Shown here: in pieces, positions 6,579-12,702 of the stretch | How positions within the stretch are numbered: the stretch's first letter is position 1 | Layout: each line of letters begins with the position of its first letter | Source of the DNA: JBLHKS01 sp047620505 | Lineage (GTDB): Bacteria; Verrucomicrobiota; Verrucomicrobiia; Verrucomicrobiales; DEV007 | Length of the DNA: 13,609 nucleotides | Assembly (NCBI GenBank): GCA_047620505.1 | Contig: JBLHKS010000185.1 | Location: 1-13,609 of the forward strand | Direction of reading: 5' to 3' | Made by a program: the position numbers and the translations under genes | The notes under the pieces: generated by a model | What the model saw: only the letters and a program-made list of their open reading frames with translations | Databases searched by the model: none | What the model was told of the DNA's origin: nothing

Positions 6579-7949
6579 ATGAAAAAATTGACCGCACTCA
6601 TCTCTGCAGTCGCCGCGTTTTCCTTCTTCTTCGCCTCCTCTGGGTTGGCGCAGGACGGTGGAGGCGCTCCGGCTGAAATCGACGCAACCGCTCTAGAAGA
6701 AGCCCCGGCACCGCCTCCGACGATCGAGGAAGTCGCCGCAGCAGCTGCTGATGCCCAGACCACCGGGAACACCGCCTGGATGCTCACCTCGACGGCGCTT
6801 GTCCTCTTCATGACCCTGCCCGGCCTCGCGCTTTTCTACGGCGGCCTCGTTCATAAACGCAACGTCCTCAGCGTCTTGATGCATTGCTTTGCGCTCGCTT
6901 GCGTGATGAGCATCGTCTGGCTGATTCTCGGCTACTCGTTCGCGATTGGAGACGGGGAAGGCTTCTTCGGAGGATTCGGAAATATCTTCCATTGCGGCGT
7001 GGCGGAAGAGGGAGGGATCCTGACCTCCGCATTCCAGATGACGTTTTTCATCATCACCCCGGCCCTGATCATCGGTGCCTTCGTTGAGCGCTTCAAATTC
7101 AGCGCGATGCTCCTTTTCAGCGTTCTCTGGTCGCTCCTGGTCTACGCGCCGGTCTGTCATTGGACCTGGTTCGGCGGATTCTTCAGCCAGTGGGGTGTCG
7201 AAGACCTCGCGGGCGGAATTGTCGTCCACATCACCGCAGGCGTCGCCGCGTTGATCGCCTGCATCATGGTCGGCCGGCGCAAAAATATCAGTCCGCCGCA
7301 TAATTTGCCGATGACCGTCATGGGCACCTCAATGCTCTGGGTCGGTTGGTTCGGATTCAACGCCGGAAGCACCGGTGGAGCGGGCGATTCCGCCGCGATG
7401 ACACTGCTGGCGACTCACATGTCGGCCGCAACTGGCGCATTCACCTGGGCTGCGATCGAGTGGTTCACCGTCAAAAAACCAAGCGTCCTTGGCATCTGCA
7501 CGGGCGCAATTGCGGGTCTCGCCGCGATCACCCCGGCCTCCGGCGTCGCCAGTCCGGCAGGCGGATTTCTCATCGGCTTAATCGCCGGAATCGTCTGCTA
7601 TTGGGCTTCCGTAAAACTGAAAAACAAAATCGGCTACGACGACTCGCTTGATGTCGTCGGCGTTCACGGAGTCGGCGGTTTGATCGGCGTTCTGATGGCC
7701 GCAGTCGTTGGAAACATCGCATTCCTGAAAGGCGGCGATTTCATGAGCGATCTCGGAAACAGTCGCGGAATGCTTGCCCAATTGGGAGTTCAACTTGGAG
7801 CCGTCGCGATCACCATCGTTTACACAGCCGTCCTGACGATCGGAATCCTTCTCCTGGTGAAAAAGCTCGTCGGACTCCGAGTCGAAGAACAGGAAGAAAT
7901 CGAAGGCCTCGACCAATCCGAACACGGCGAGACAGCCTACAACACCTAA
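6579..7949 (+). CDS. amt: Ammonium transporter, Amt/MEP/Rh family
   Basis: This inner-membrane channel-type transporter takes up ammonium. From ATG 6579 (456 residues) it begins with a signal peptide, MKKLTALISA onward, ending SGLAQ (about residue 25), as in many Gram-negative Amt proteins. An acidic, Ala/Pro-rich linker follows (about 26-62), then the Amt domain from NTAWMLTSTALVLFMTLPGL. Hallmarks are AFQMTFFIITPALIIGAFVE (151-170), the conserved pore Asp209 in VEDLAGG, and twin pore histidines His217 (VVHITAG) and His363 (GVHGVGG). The cytosolic tail GLRVEEQEEIEGLD (432-445) is the conserved region that touches the PII regulator GlnK. No glnK/glnB gene is adjacent, although amt is often paired with one. 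An in-frame TTG three codons upstream (6570) is a less likely start. The 12-bp palindrome is embedded in the Ala-rich linker. Confidence 0.96.
   Translation: MKKLTALISAVAAFSFFFASSGLAQDGGGAPAEIDATALEEAPAPPPTIEEVAAAAADAQTTGNTAWMLTSTALVLFMTLPGLALFYGGLVHKRNVLSVLMHCFALACVMSIVWLILGYSFAIGDGEGFFGGFGNIFHCGVAEEGGILTSAFQMTFFIITPALIIGAFVERFKFSAMLLFSVLWSLLVYAPVCHWTWFGGFFSQWGVEDLAGGIVVHITAGVAALIACIMVGRRKNISPPHNLPMTVMGTSMLWVGWFGFNAGSTGGAGDSAAMTLLATHMSAATGAFTWAAIEWFTVKKPSVLGICTGAIAGLAAITPASGVASPAGGFLIGLIAGIVCYWASVKLKNKIGYDDSLDVVGVHGVGGLIGVLMAAVVGNIAFLKGGDFMSDLGNSRGMLAQLGVQLGAVAITIVYTAVLTIGILLLVKKLVGLRVEEQEEIEGLDQSEHGETAYNT
6739..6750. repeat. CAGCAGCTGCTG palindrome, copy 4
   Basis: This copy is inside the Ala-rich linker of amt, in the codon phase GCA GCA GCT GCT (Ala), although neighbouring Ala codons are mostly GCC. 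Confidence 0.9.
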
Positions 7950-7981
7950 GACCGGTTTTCATCGCCAAGTTGGCGCTGCAG

Positions 7982-8013
7982 AGCCTCCAGTCCAATCGGG
8001 CTGGAGGCTTTTT
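7982..8013 (+). terminator. Intrinsic terminator of amt
   Basis: The 9-bp stem AGCCTCCAG (7982-7990) and CTGGAGGCT (8001-8009) has a 10-base loop and runs into TTTTT, ending 64 bases after the amt stop. It is preceded by an odd-length palindrome, CGCCAA-G-TTGGCG (7963-7975), of unknown role. This is the clearest rho-independent terminator in the window. Confidence 0.85.
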
Positions 8014-8075
8014 GTTTTGAAAAGCCGAATGGACGAATAGAAGAGGGTCTGTTGCCCAACTGCGGCGAGGGCTCC

Positions 8076-8133
8076 GTAGTGGCCGCCAAGATCCCTCGCC
8101 GAACGGCCAACGGCGGCTGGAAGCCACCACTAC
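8076..8133. repeat. REP-like inverted repeat, copy 1 (left arm shortened)
   Basis: The right arm ends with a 22-base word at 8112-8133 (core GGCTGGAAGCCACCACTAC) identical to 11372-11393. The left arm begins GTAGTGGCCGCC; compared with copy 2 it lacks the middle TTCCAG-type segment, so the hairpin is incomplete. The inner segment (CCAAGA, CCTCGC, CGGCCA) also matches copy 2 with few changes. An extra stem, GGCGAGGG (8064-8071) with CCCTCGCC (8093-8100), overlaps the left arm. It lies between the convergent amt and small secreted-protein genes. The rest of the 7950-8231 gap shows nothing beyond the terminator. Confidence 0.7.
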
Positions 8134-8231
8134 CTGGCCGGACGGCGTCGAACAAAAAACCCGAAGAGCAGCGACAACCAAAAGTAGATCCCCAACCGCT
8201 TCGACACGGAAATCTAAGGCATAGAGGCCTC

Positions 8232-8750
8232 TCAACCCTTCTTCTTAGCCTTGTTCTTGTTGCGACGCTGATCCATCCGCTCGCGAAGCTGATCCAGGAT
8301 CTTTTTGCCGTCGCCCAAATTCAGCGCTTTCGCGTCCACCTCGCCAGTCAGATCAATAAAAGCAACTCCGTCAGCGCTCACTCTCAAATCTCCGTGCATC
8401 CGCTCAGTTCGAAGATCGAGAGTCCGCCACCGTTTTTCGAAATCCGGCCGTGAGCCGTACTTCTTGATCGCTTTGTCGAGATCATCCTCACTCAAAATCA
8501 CTGGAATTGAGCCCGCGATATTCTCTTCCTTTTCATCCCAAGTGTAGGCCGTGACGACTTTGTGATTCTCCAGCGGCTGATTGCTTGGCCCAACAGGCTT
8601 GATGTTGACCACGTCCAAGGTAATTCGCTGGCCTTCCAACTCCTCAATGTTCTCCCGCACGAATCTGGCGGTCTTTTCGCTTGGTGCTGCGAAAATGGAG
8701 GGAGCGAAAACAAGCGCGAAGGCGATTTGGAGAAAATTTGATAGCTTCAT
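8232..8750 (-). CDS. Secreted protein of unknown function, basic C-terminus
   Basis: I do not recognise a family. The 172-residue product has a Sec signal peptide (MKLSNFLQIAFALVFAPSIFA, cleavage near residue 21-22). Residues 25-100 are mixed and charged and include GQRITLDVVNIKPVG. A short segment with GDLRVSADGVAFIDLTGEVDAK (120-141) could be a beta-sheet domain. The last 25 residues are strongly basic and probably helical (LRERMDQRRNKNKAKKKG), suggesting binding to an acidic polymer or surface. It is the only gene here with a plausible Shine-Dalgarno (GAGG, 4 bases before ATG 8750). It starts 70 bases after the PQQ-propeller gene on the same strand and may be cotranscribed with it; it converges on amt. 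Confidence 0.75.
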   Translation of the reverse strand: MKLSNFLQIAFALVFAPSIFAAPSEKTARFVRENIEELEGQRITLDVVNIKPVGPSNQPLENHKVVTAYTWDEKEENIAGSIPVILSEDDLDKAIKKYGSRPDFEKRWRTLDLRTERMHGDLRVSADGVAFIDLTGEVDAKALNLGDGKKILDQLRERMDQRRNKNKAKKKG

Positions 8751-8773
8751 TTCGCCTCAAACCTCCACAAACT

Positions 8774-8794
8774 AGAGAAGTTGCAAGCTTCTCT
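8774..8794. other. Hairpin between the propeller and small secreted-protein genes
   Basis: AGAGAAG (8774-8780) pairs perfectly with CTTCTCT (8788-8794) around a 7-base loop. No T run follows on either strand, so it is not a canonical terminator. It could be a leader structure of the gene starting at 8750 or a processing site. Confidence 0.35.
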
Positions 8795-8820
8795 CCCCTA
8801 AACCGGCCCACATCGGTGGA

Positions 8821-10026
8821 TCACTTCAGTTTCCACAAATGCCCGTCACTGCGGACGTAAATCGCGCCGCCGGAAAACGCAGGGGTGCAGAGAATCGTCT
8901 CCTCCAGCTCAATTGAGCTAACCGGATTGCCTTCCTCACCTTTCGTCACGTCCACAATCTGGCCCTTGCCCTGCTCGTTGAACAAATAGATGAAATTCCC
9001 CGCTGCGATCGGCGATCCGCTGTAGGGGCCTTCCGTCCGAGCTCGCCAACCGCGTTCGCCGTCCGAAATCTTAGCCTGACTGAGCACGCCGGCCTTGTTC
9101 ACGACGTAAATGTTCTCGCCGATCACCAGCGGACTACCCGTCCCCGGTCCAAGCTGTCCGTTACGCCAGAGTTGCTCCGGCTCGCCGCCTTTCGCATTCG
9201 GCTTGAGCGCCGTAATTCCGTGAGACGGCACAAAAAGCACGCCGCCAGCAGCTGCTGAGGACGGAATCGTCGAAGCGCCGTCTTTGTAGTCGAAAATCTC
9301 GCTGCCAGTCTTCGGCAAAACGCCGAGCACGCCTTTGCTGGATTGCAGAGCGACCACAACCTGCTCACCCGCAATCACCGTCGGCGAAGTCCAGTTTGCC
9401 GCCTTCGGGCGGACTTTTTTCCAGAGATTCTGGCCGGTCACGACGTCGATTCCGGCCGCAAATGACTCCGAATCGTTCTCGCTTTGGACAATCAGCGCTC
9501 CGTCCGCATAAATCGGCGACGACGCCATTCCCAGGCTGTTGCTCGCGTTCGGATAATCGAAAGTCAGGCCGCGAAGCCACTTCAAGTTCCCATCCAGATC
9601 GAGACAGATCAGGTCATTCGAGGAAAACAGCGCGAAAATGTGCTTCCCGTCGCTGCACGGCGAAGGCGCGGCAACGTTCGTTTTGCCGTGAGTCATCGTC
9701 CGGCCCGTCGCCCAGAAGCGGCGCTCCCAGAGCACCTCGCCATTTTCCGCAGAAACGCAGAAAACGTGGAGCTGTTTCTGAGTTGGCCCGCTCGAGCTAG
9801 TCACGAACACGCGATCGCCGACCACAACTGGGCTCGACAAACCGCGTCCCGGCAATTCGAGCTTCCAAGCGATCGAGTCATCGCCTTTGAATTCGGTAAC
9901 CGGCTTTTCGGAGGCATCCGCGATGCCCGAACCGTCCGGACCGCGAAAATTGAGCCAATCGCCAGCCCAGCAGCTGCTGGCGGCAAAAAACGTGGCACTG
10001 AGAATGGAAATCAGTTTCATTTTCAT
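8821..10026 (-). CDS. Exported PQQ-type beta-propeller protein
   Basis: The 401-residue product starts at ATG 10026; an ATG two codons in is an equal candidate. A signal peptide (MKMKLISILSATFFAASSCWA) precedes DWLNFRGPDGSG (23-34), the WxxFRGPxGxG opening typical of a large PQQ-repeat family in Planctomycetes and Verrucomicrobia. Propeller blades repeat through the rest, marked by SPVVVGDRVFVTS (65-77), SPIYADGALIVQS (170-182), SPTVIAGEQVVVAL (214-227), SPLVIGENIYVVN (298-310) and SPIAAGNFIYLFN (338-350), each followed by a strand ending in W or a related residue. Dehydrogenase active-site residues for PQQ were not identified, so a BamB-like structural or binding role is as likely as an enzymatic one. 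The frame stays open upstream to 10134, overlapping the previous gene, but those residues are not leader-like. The gene follows the helical-repeat gene after 19 bases. Confidence 0.88.
   Translation of the reverse strand: MKMKLISILSATFFAASSCWAGDWLNFRGPDGSGIADASEKPVTEFKGDDSIAWKLELPGRGLSSPVVVGDRVFVTSSSGPTQKQLHVFCVSAENGEVLWERRFWATGRTMTHGKTNVAAPSPCSDGKHIFALFSSNDLICLDLDGNLKWLRGLTFDYPNASNSLGMASSPIYADGALIVQSENDSESFAAGIDVVTGQNLWKKVRPKAANWTSPTVIAGEQVVVALQSSKGVLGVLPKTGSEIFDYKDGASTIPSSAAAGGVLFVPSHGITALKPNAKGGEPEQLWRNGQLGPGTGSPLVIGENIYVVNKAGVLSQAKISDGERGWRARTEGPYSGSPIAAGNFIYLFNEQGKGQIVDVTKGEEGNPVSSIELEETILCTPAFSGGAIYVRSDGHLWKLK
9246..9257. repeat. CAGCAGCTGCTG palindrome, copy 5
   Basis: This copy is in the middle of the PQQ-propeller gene, read as Ser-Ala-Ala-Ala-Gly (TCA GCA GCT GCT GGC). 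Confidence 0.9.
9968..9979. repeat. CAGCAGCTGCTG palindrome, copy 6
   Basis: This copy is in the signal peptide of the PQQ-propeller gene, read in a third phase as Ser-Ser-Cys-Trp (AGC AGC TGC TGG). Symmetry is 14 bp (CC...GG). Confidence 0.9.
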
Positions 10027-10045
10027 GAGAAATCGTGGTTGAAAA

Positions 10046-11206
10046 TTAACCTTTGTTCGGACGGCGGCTTGCAGATTCGGGTTTCGGAGTCGGCGGACGA
10101 TCCATTGCGAGAATCGCCGTTCCAGTCGCATCACAAACCCGGAGTTTGAATTCCCACTCGACTGTCCAGTCCTGCTCCTGGCCGTCCTGACAGCACTTCA
10201 CGAGAATCGTGTTTTTGCCCTTCTTAAGCTGTGCTTTCATGATGTATTGATCGATTCGCTGGCCGCGATGATACTCGTCTCGACCGAAAATGAACTCGTC
10301 GTTGATCCAGACCTTCCAGCCGTTCTTCCCGCCAAGCCGAAACTCGACCGGCATGTCCGCATCGGCATTAAATTCGGTGTAGGCGTAGCCGGTTACCTCC
10401 TTGAGCATGCTGTAAGGCTTGTTGAAGTCGACTTTGCCGAATTCGTCTGACGTCACCAGCGGCTGCCACTTGATTTCGGCGTCTTCTTTCCCTTTGTAAG
10501 TCGCGTTCAGGTCGATCCCGTTCTCAGGCGGAAAAACTTCGGCGAACCCCTCGCGATCGGTGTTGTGAAACGGCGCGATCACCTGCCAGTGCATCAAAAA
10601 TCCGAAGTGACGCGGCAGATCGACTTCCTGGTCGAGTTTCCGAAGCGCTTTAGTAATTTCGTCGATCTGATCGACGTCCCGAGCGCCGCCAAGCGCCTGG
10701 CGATAAATCAGAATCGCGCTCCCAGCTGAGTTTTCGGCGATCGCCTTGCCTTCGTCGATCAAACCCGCCACTGCGCGCCTCCGAAGAGCGTTACTCGGGT
10801 CGTTCAGCATCCCCGGAACGAGCTTGGCGGCCGTGTCGGGATCGGCCCCCTCGATCAGCTCGAACGCGAACTGTCGAGCCCGCGGATCCTGACGAACGTC
10901 CATCAGCAGCTGCCCGAGTTCAGCCAACGGCGCTTCGGCTCCCTTCGCGGTTTCGCGAGCGACGATCGTCTCGACCGCTGCGCGAAGATAATTCGCTGCG
11001 AGCGGGTTTGCGCCGTCCATTTTTGCGAGAATCGCGGGCGCTTCGTCCAAGCCAGACTGGCTGAGCTCCTCCCAGGCGACAGCGGCTTCGGCATTGCCTT
11101 CACCTTCGTGACCAACGGCCAGAATCGTGGCAATCGAGGAGTCGAGATCGGCCAACGCGGTGGCCGCAAGAAAAGCTGGAATCAGCGAAAGTAGCGGGGT
11201 TTTCAT
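10046..11206 (-). CDS. Exported helical-repeat protein with C-terminal beta-rich domain
   Basis: The 386-residue product begins with a signal peptide (MKTPLLSLIPAFLAATALA). Residues about 20-195 look like HEAT- or ARM-type helical repeats (for example RQFAFELIEGADPDTAAKLV and LRRRAVAGLIDEGKAIAENS). The second half resembles the beta-sandwich common in planctomycete exported proteins: HWQVIAPFHN (206-215), a VFPPENGIDL stretch (224-233), YAYTEF (275-280), then KNGWKVWINDEFIFGRDEYH and LKKGKNTILVKCCQ (327-340). This 'W.iaPF ... fpPE ... vwlN ... l..G.N.iLvK' pattern is one I associate with carbohydrate-binding or lectin-like folds, but ligand and role are unknown. The tail is basic and Pro-rich. 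The frame is open to 11263, but ATG 11206 gives the signal peptide. It heads the unit containing the propeller gene 19 bases downstream. Confidence 0.82.
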   Translation of the reverse strand: MKTPLLSLIPAFLAATALADLDSSIATILAVGHEGEGNAEAAVAWEELSQSGLDEAPAILAKMDGANPLAANYLRAAVETIVARETAKGAEAPLAELGQLLMDVRQDPRARQFAFELIEGADPDTAAKLVPGMLNDPSNALRRRAVAGLIDEGKAIAENSAGSAILIYRQALGGARDVDQIDEITKALRKLDQEVDLPRHFGFLMHWQVIAPFHNTDREGFAEVFPPENGIDLNATYKGKEDAEIKWQPLVTSDEFGKVDFNKPYSMLKEVTGYAYTEFNADADMPVEFRLGGKNGWKVWINDEFIFGRDEYHRGQRIDQYIMKAQLKKGKNTILVKCCQDGQEQDWTVEWEFKLRVCDATGTAILAMDRPPTPKPESASRRPNKG

Positions 11207-11329
11207 GCTGGAGCAGACCCTGTGTTTGGGGGCTCGCGCTGTCAACTCAACACTCGAAAGCAAAATGGCATGAGCAATTCAGCGGGCCTGCCGACGACGG
11301 CTGGCAATCAAAGGCTGTTGCTCGAAATA

Positions 11330-11393
11330 GTAGTGGCTTCCAGCCGCCAAGAGCCTCGCTGAGCGGCCAGTGGCGGCTGGAAGCCACCACTAC
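11330..11393. repeat. REP-like inverted repeat, copy 2 (complete hairpin)
   Basis: The left arm begins GTAGTGGCTTCCAGCCGCC and the right arm ends GGCGGCTGGAAGCCACCACTAC-type, so the arms are inverted copies about 19-22 bp long with one three-base difference. The loop of about 23 bases contains CTCGCTGAGCGGCC. The right arm and loop match copy 1 at 8086-8133 closely. It lies in the 255-bp gap between divergent genes; apart from the candidate promoter at 11426-11454, I see nothing else there. Confidence 0.8.
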
Positions 11394-11425
11394 AGAGCCC
11401 AATCGAACGATCGCCGATCGCCAAC

Positions 11426-11454
11426 TTGCATTCCATAATTATCAGGTTTACCAT
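11426..11454 (+). promoter_or_regulatory. Candidate promoter of the copper-monooxygenase-like gene
   Basis: TTGCAT (11426-11431) and TACCAT (11449-11454) are 17 bases apart. The -10 match ends 7 bases before ATG 11462, the same distance as in the pseudopilin promoter candidate, which would make the mRNA leaderless. Hexamer scores are modest. Confidence 0.2.
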
Positions 11455-11461
11455 AAATCAA

Positions 11462-12694
11462 ATGTTCTCAAGTTCCCGCATCCGGCTTCTTTCCTACGCG
11501 ATTCTGCTCTTCTTTGCGCTCTCGTTTTTTGCCGCCTCTCGCATGAAACAGCTTTCTTCTCGCCTCGACAGTGAAGGCTGGATCCTGAAGCGCGAAGCGG
11601 TCGACTCAGGAGCAGGGTCAGTCGTTGAATTGATCTCAGGGAAGTACGCAATAGATGGTTATTTCCAATCCATGCAGGGGCCGAGCAGCAATCTTCCACA
11701 ATTTCGAGTCGCTGACGCCGCCGCTCCAGAAGAAATCATCTGGGTGACCGGTATCGAGTCCAAAGTCGTTGCTTCGGCAAATCAAACTCCGATTTCTGCC
11801 GAATATTTCTGCCACGCGAACCTGACACTGAGCCCCGAGTCGACCTCGCCCGAAGCCCACTGCGCGGCTTTCCCAACTCCAAAGCATCAAGATTGGAGGC
11901 TGTTCACGCTCGTTCCAGGCCGAATGAAAATCGAACTTCCGCCTGGATTCGGAATTCCTCTGCGTGCGTCGACAGAGCTGGATCTTTACACGATGTCGCT
12001 CAACCAGAATCCAGATCGGCCAGTCCCTGGCGACATTCGATTTCTTTCCCGGATTCACTATTCCAAGTCATCGAAAACGATCGGAATGCGGCCGGTCTTC
12101 CGACGCGCGCTCTACGTTTATCAACAGTTTCGCGAGTTGACGCCGGTCTCAGGCCTCCCAGCAGCTGCTGGCAAACACATTGGCGAGCAGTGCGCTCAGG
12201 AGTGTGAAAAAAGCCAATTGGCCGCCGTTCCAAGCCGATTCAACGGCGCAGACCCAAATCACCCGGGCGCGACCTGCTGCGTTTCAAATGCCTCGACTGG
12301 CGGTGTGCTGAAACAATTCGGCAACGACCACACGATCCATTGGATGGTTCCGCCGGGTCGCCACACTTATAAAAGCGAGGTCACGGACCAATTTGAGCTC
12401 CCTTTTGACACAACAGCTCACTACGTTACTGGCCATCTCCATCCCTGTGGCGTTTCGCTTGAGCTCGTTGACGTCGAGAGCGGCGATGTGATTTTCTCGA
12501 TCGATTCCGAAGATTTCGACGACCTGATCGGGGTTCGTCGGATGTCGGAATTGCGGTTCGAAGCCGGGATCAAGCTGGAAAAAGATCGTCGCTACGAGTT
12601 GATCGCTGAATACGACAACCCGACGTCAAAACCGTCCGATGCGATGGCGATTCTCTATCTTTATCTCGCTGAAGAGCCGGATTTCAGCGGCTGA
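11462..12694 (+). CDS. Membrane-anchored protein with copper type II monooxygenase-like domain
   Basis: From ATG 11462 the product has 410 residues, with an N-terminal membrane anchor or signal (about 7-27, LLSYAILLFFALSFFAAS). An upstream TTG (11426) is in frame but unlikely. The C-terminal half reads like the second domain of PHM/DBH enzymes, ascorbate-dependent copper hydroxylases: a VPPGRHTY turn (296-303), then GHLHPCGVSLEL with His325 and His327 at the CuM His-x-His site, and near the end EYDNPTSKPSDAMAILYLY (384-402), whose Met395 aligns with the CuM Met ligand in 'YdNp...DEM'. In the first half, CHANLTL (His118) and FLSRIHY (His199) sit where the CuH histidines would be, but the usual adjacent His-His is Cys-His. 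Extra Cys occur at CAQEC (244-248) and CC (272-273). Substrate and activity are unknown; a non-catalytic or copper-binding relative is possible. It converges with the peptidase gene, 8 bases apart. Confidence 0.65.
   Translation: MFSSSRIRLLSYAILLFFALSFFAASRMKQLSSRLDSEGWILKREAVDSGAGSVVELISGKYAIDGYFQSMQGPSSNLPQFRVADAAAPEEIIWVTGIESKVVASANQTPISAEYFCHANLTLSPESTSPEAHCAAFPTPKHQDWRLFTLVPGRMKIELPPGFGIPLRASTELDLYTMSLNQNPDRPVPGDIRFLSRIHYSKSSKTIGMRPVFRRALYVYQQFRELTPVSGLPAAAGKHIGEQCAQECEKSQLAAVPSRFNGADPNHPGATCCVSNASTGGVLKQFGNDHTIHWMVPPGRHTYKSEVTDQFELPFDTTAHYVTGHLHPCGVSLELVDVESGDVIFSIDSEDFDDLIGVRRMSELRFEAGIKLEKDRRYELIAEYDNPTSKPSDAMAILYLYLAEEPDFSG
12159..12170. repeat. CAGCAGCTGCTG palindrome, copy 7
   Basis: This copy is in the copper-monooxygenase-like gene between its two half-domains, read as Pro-Ala-Ala-Ala-Gly. 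Symmetry is 14 bp. Confidence 0.9.
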
Positions 12695-12702
12695 ACCCGC
12701 AT

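Noticed and set aside
6693..7301. Minus-strand open frame inside amt
   Set aside because: It overlaps a full-length Amt gene with all pore residues and reads as an acidic Asp/Glu-rich shadow.
9484..10149. Plus-strand open frame over the propeller gene
   Set aside because: It is antisense to the propeller signal peptide and blades and is Arg-rich without motifs.
10905..10914. Possible eighth palindrome copy, CAGCAGCTGC
   Set aside because: Only 10 of 12 bases match (it continues CCG), so it is not a perfect copy; it may be a decayed one. Isolated CAGCTG near 2500, 10723 and 13555 have no extended symmetry either.
11207..11461. tRNA or other structured RNA in the gap with the inverted repeat
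   Set aside because: The hairpin has no cloverleaf, anticodon arm or T-loop, and its copy at 8076 marks it as a dispersed repeat.
2346..12170. CRISPR array formed by the repeated CAGCAGCTGCTG
   Set aside because: The copies are 0.7-2.5 kb apart, only 12 bp long and inside genes; there are no spacers or cas genes.
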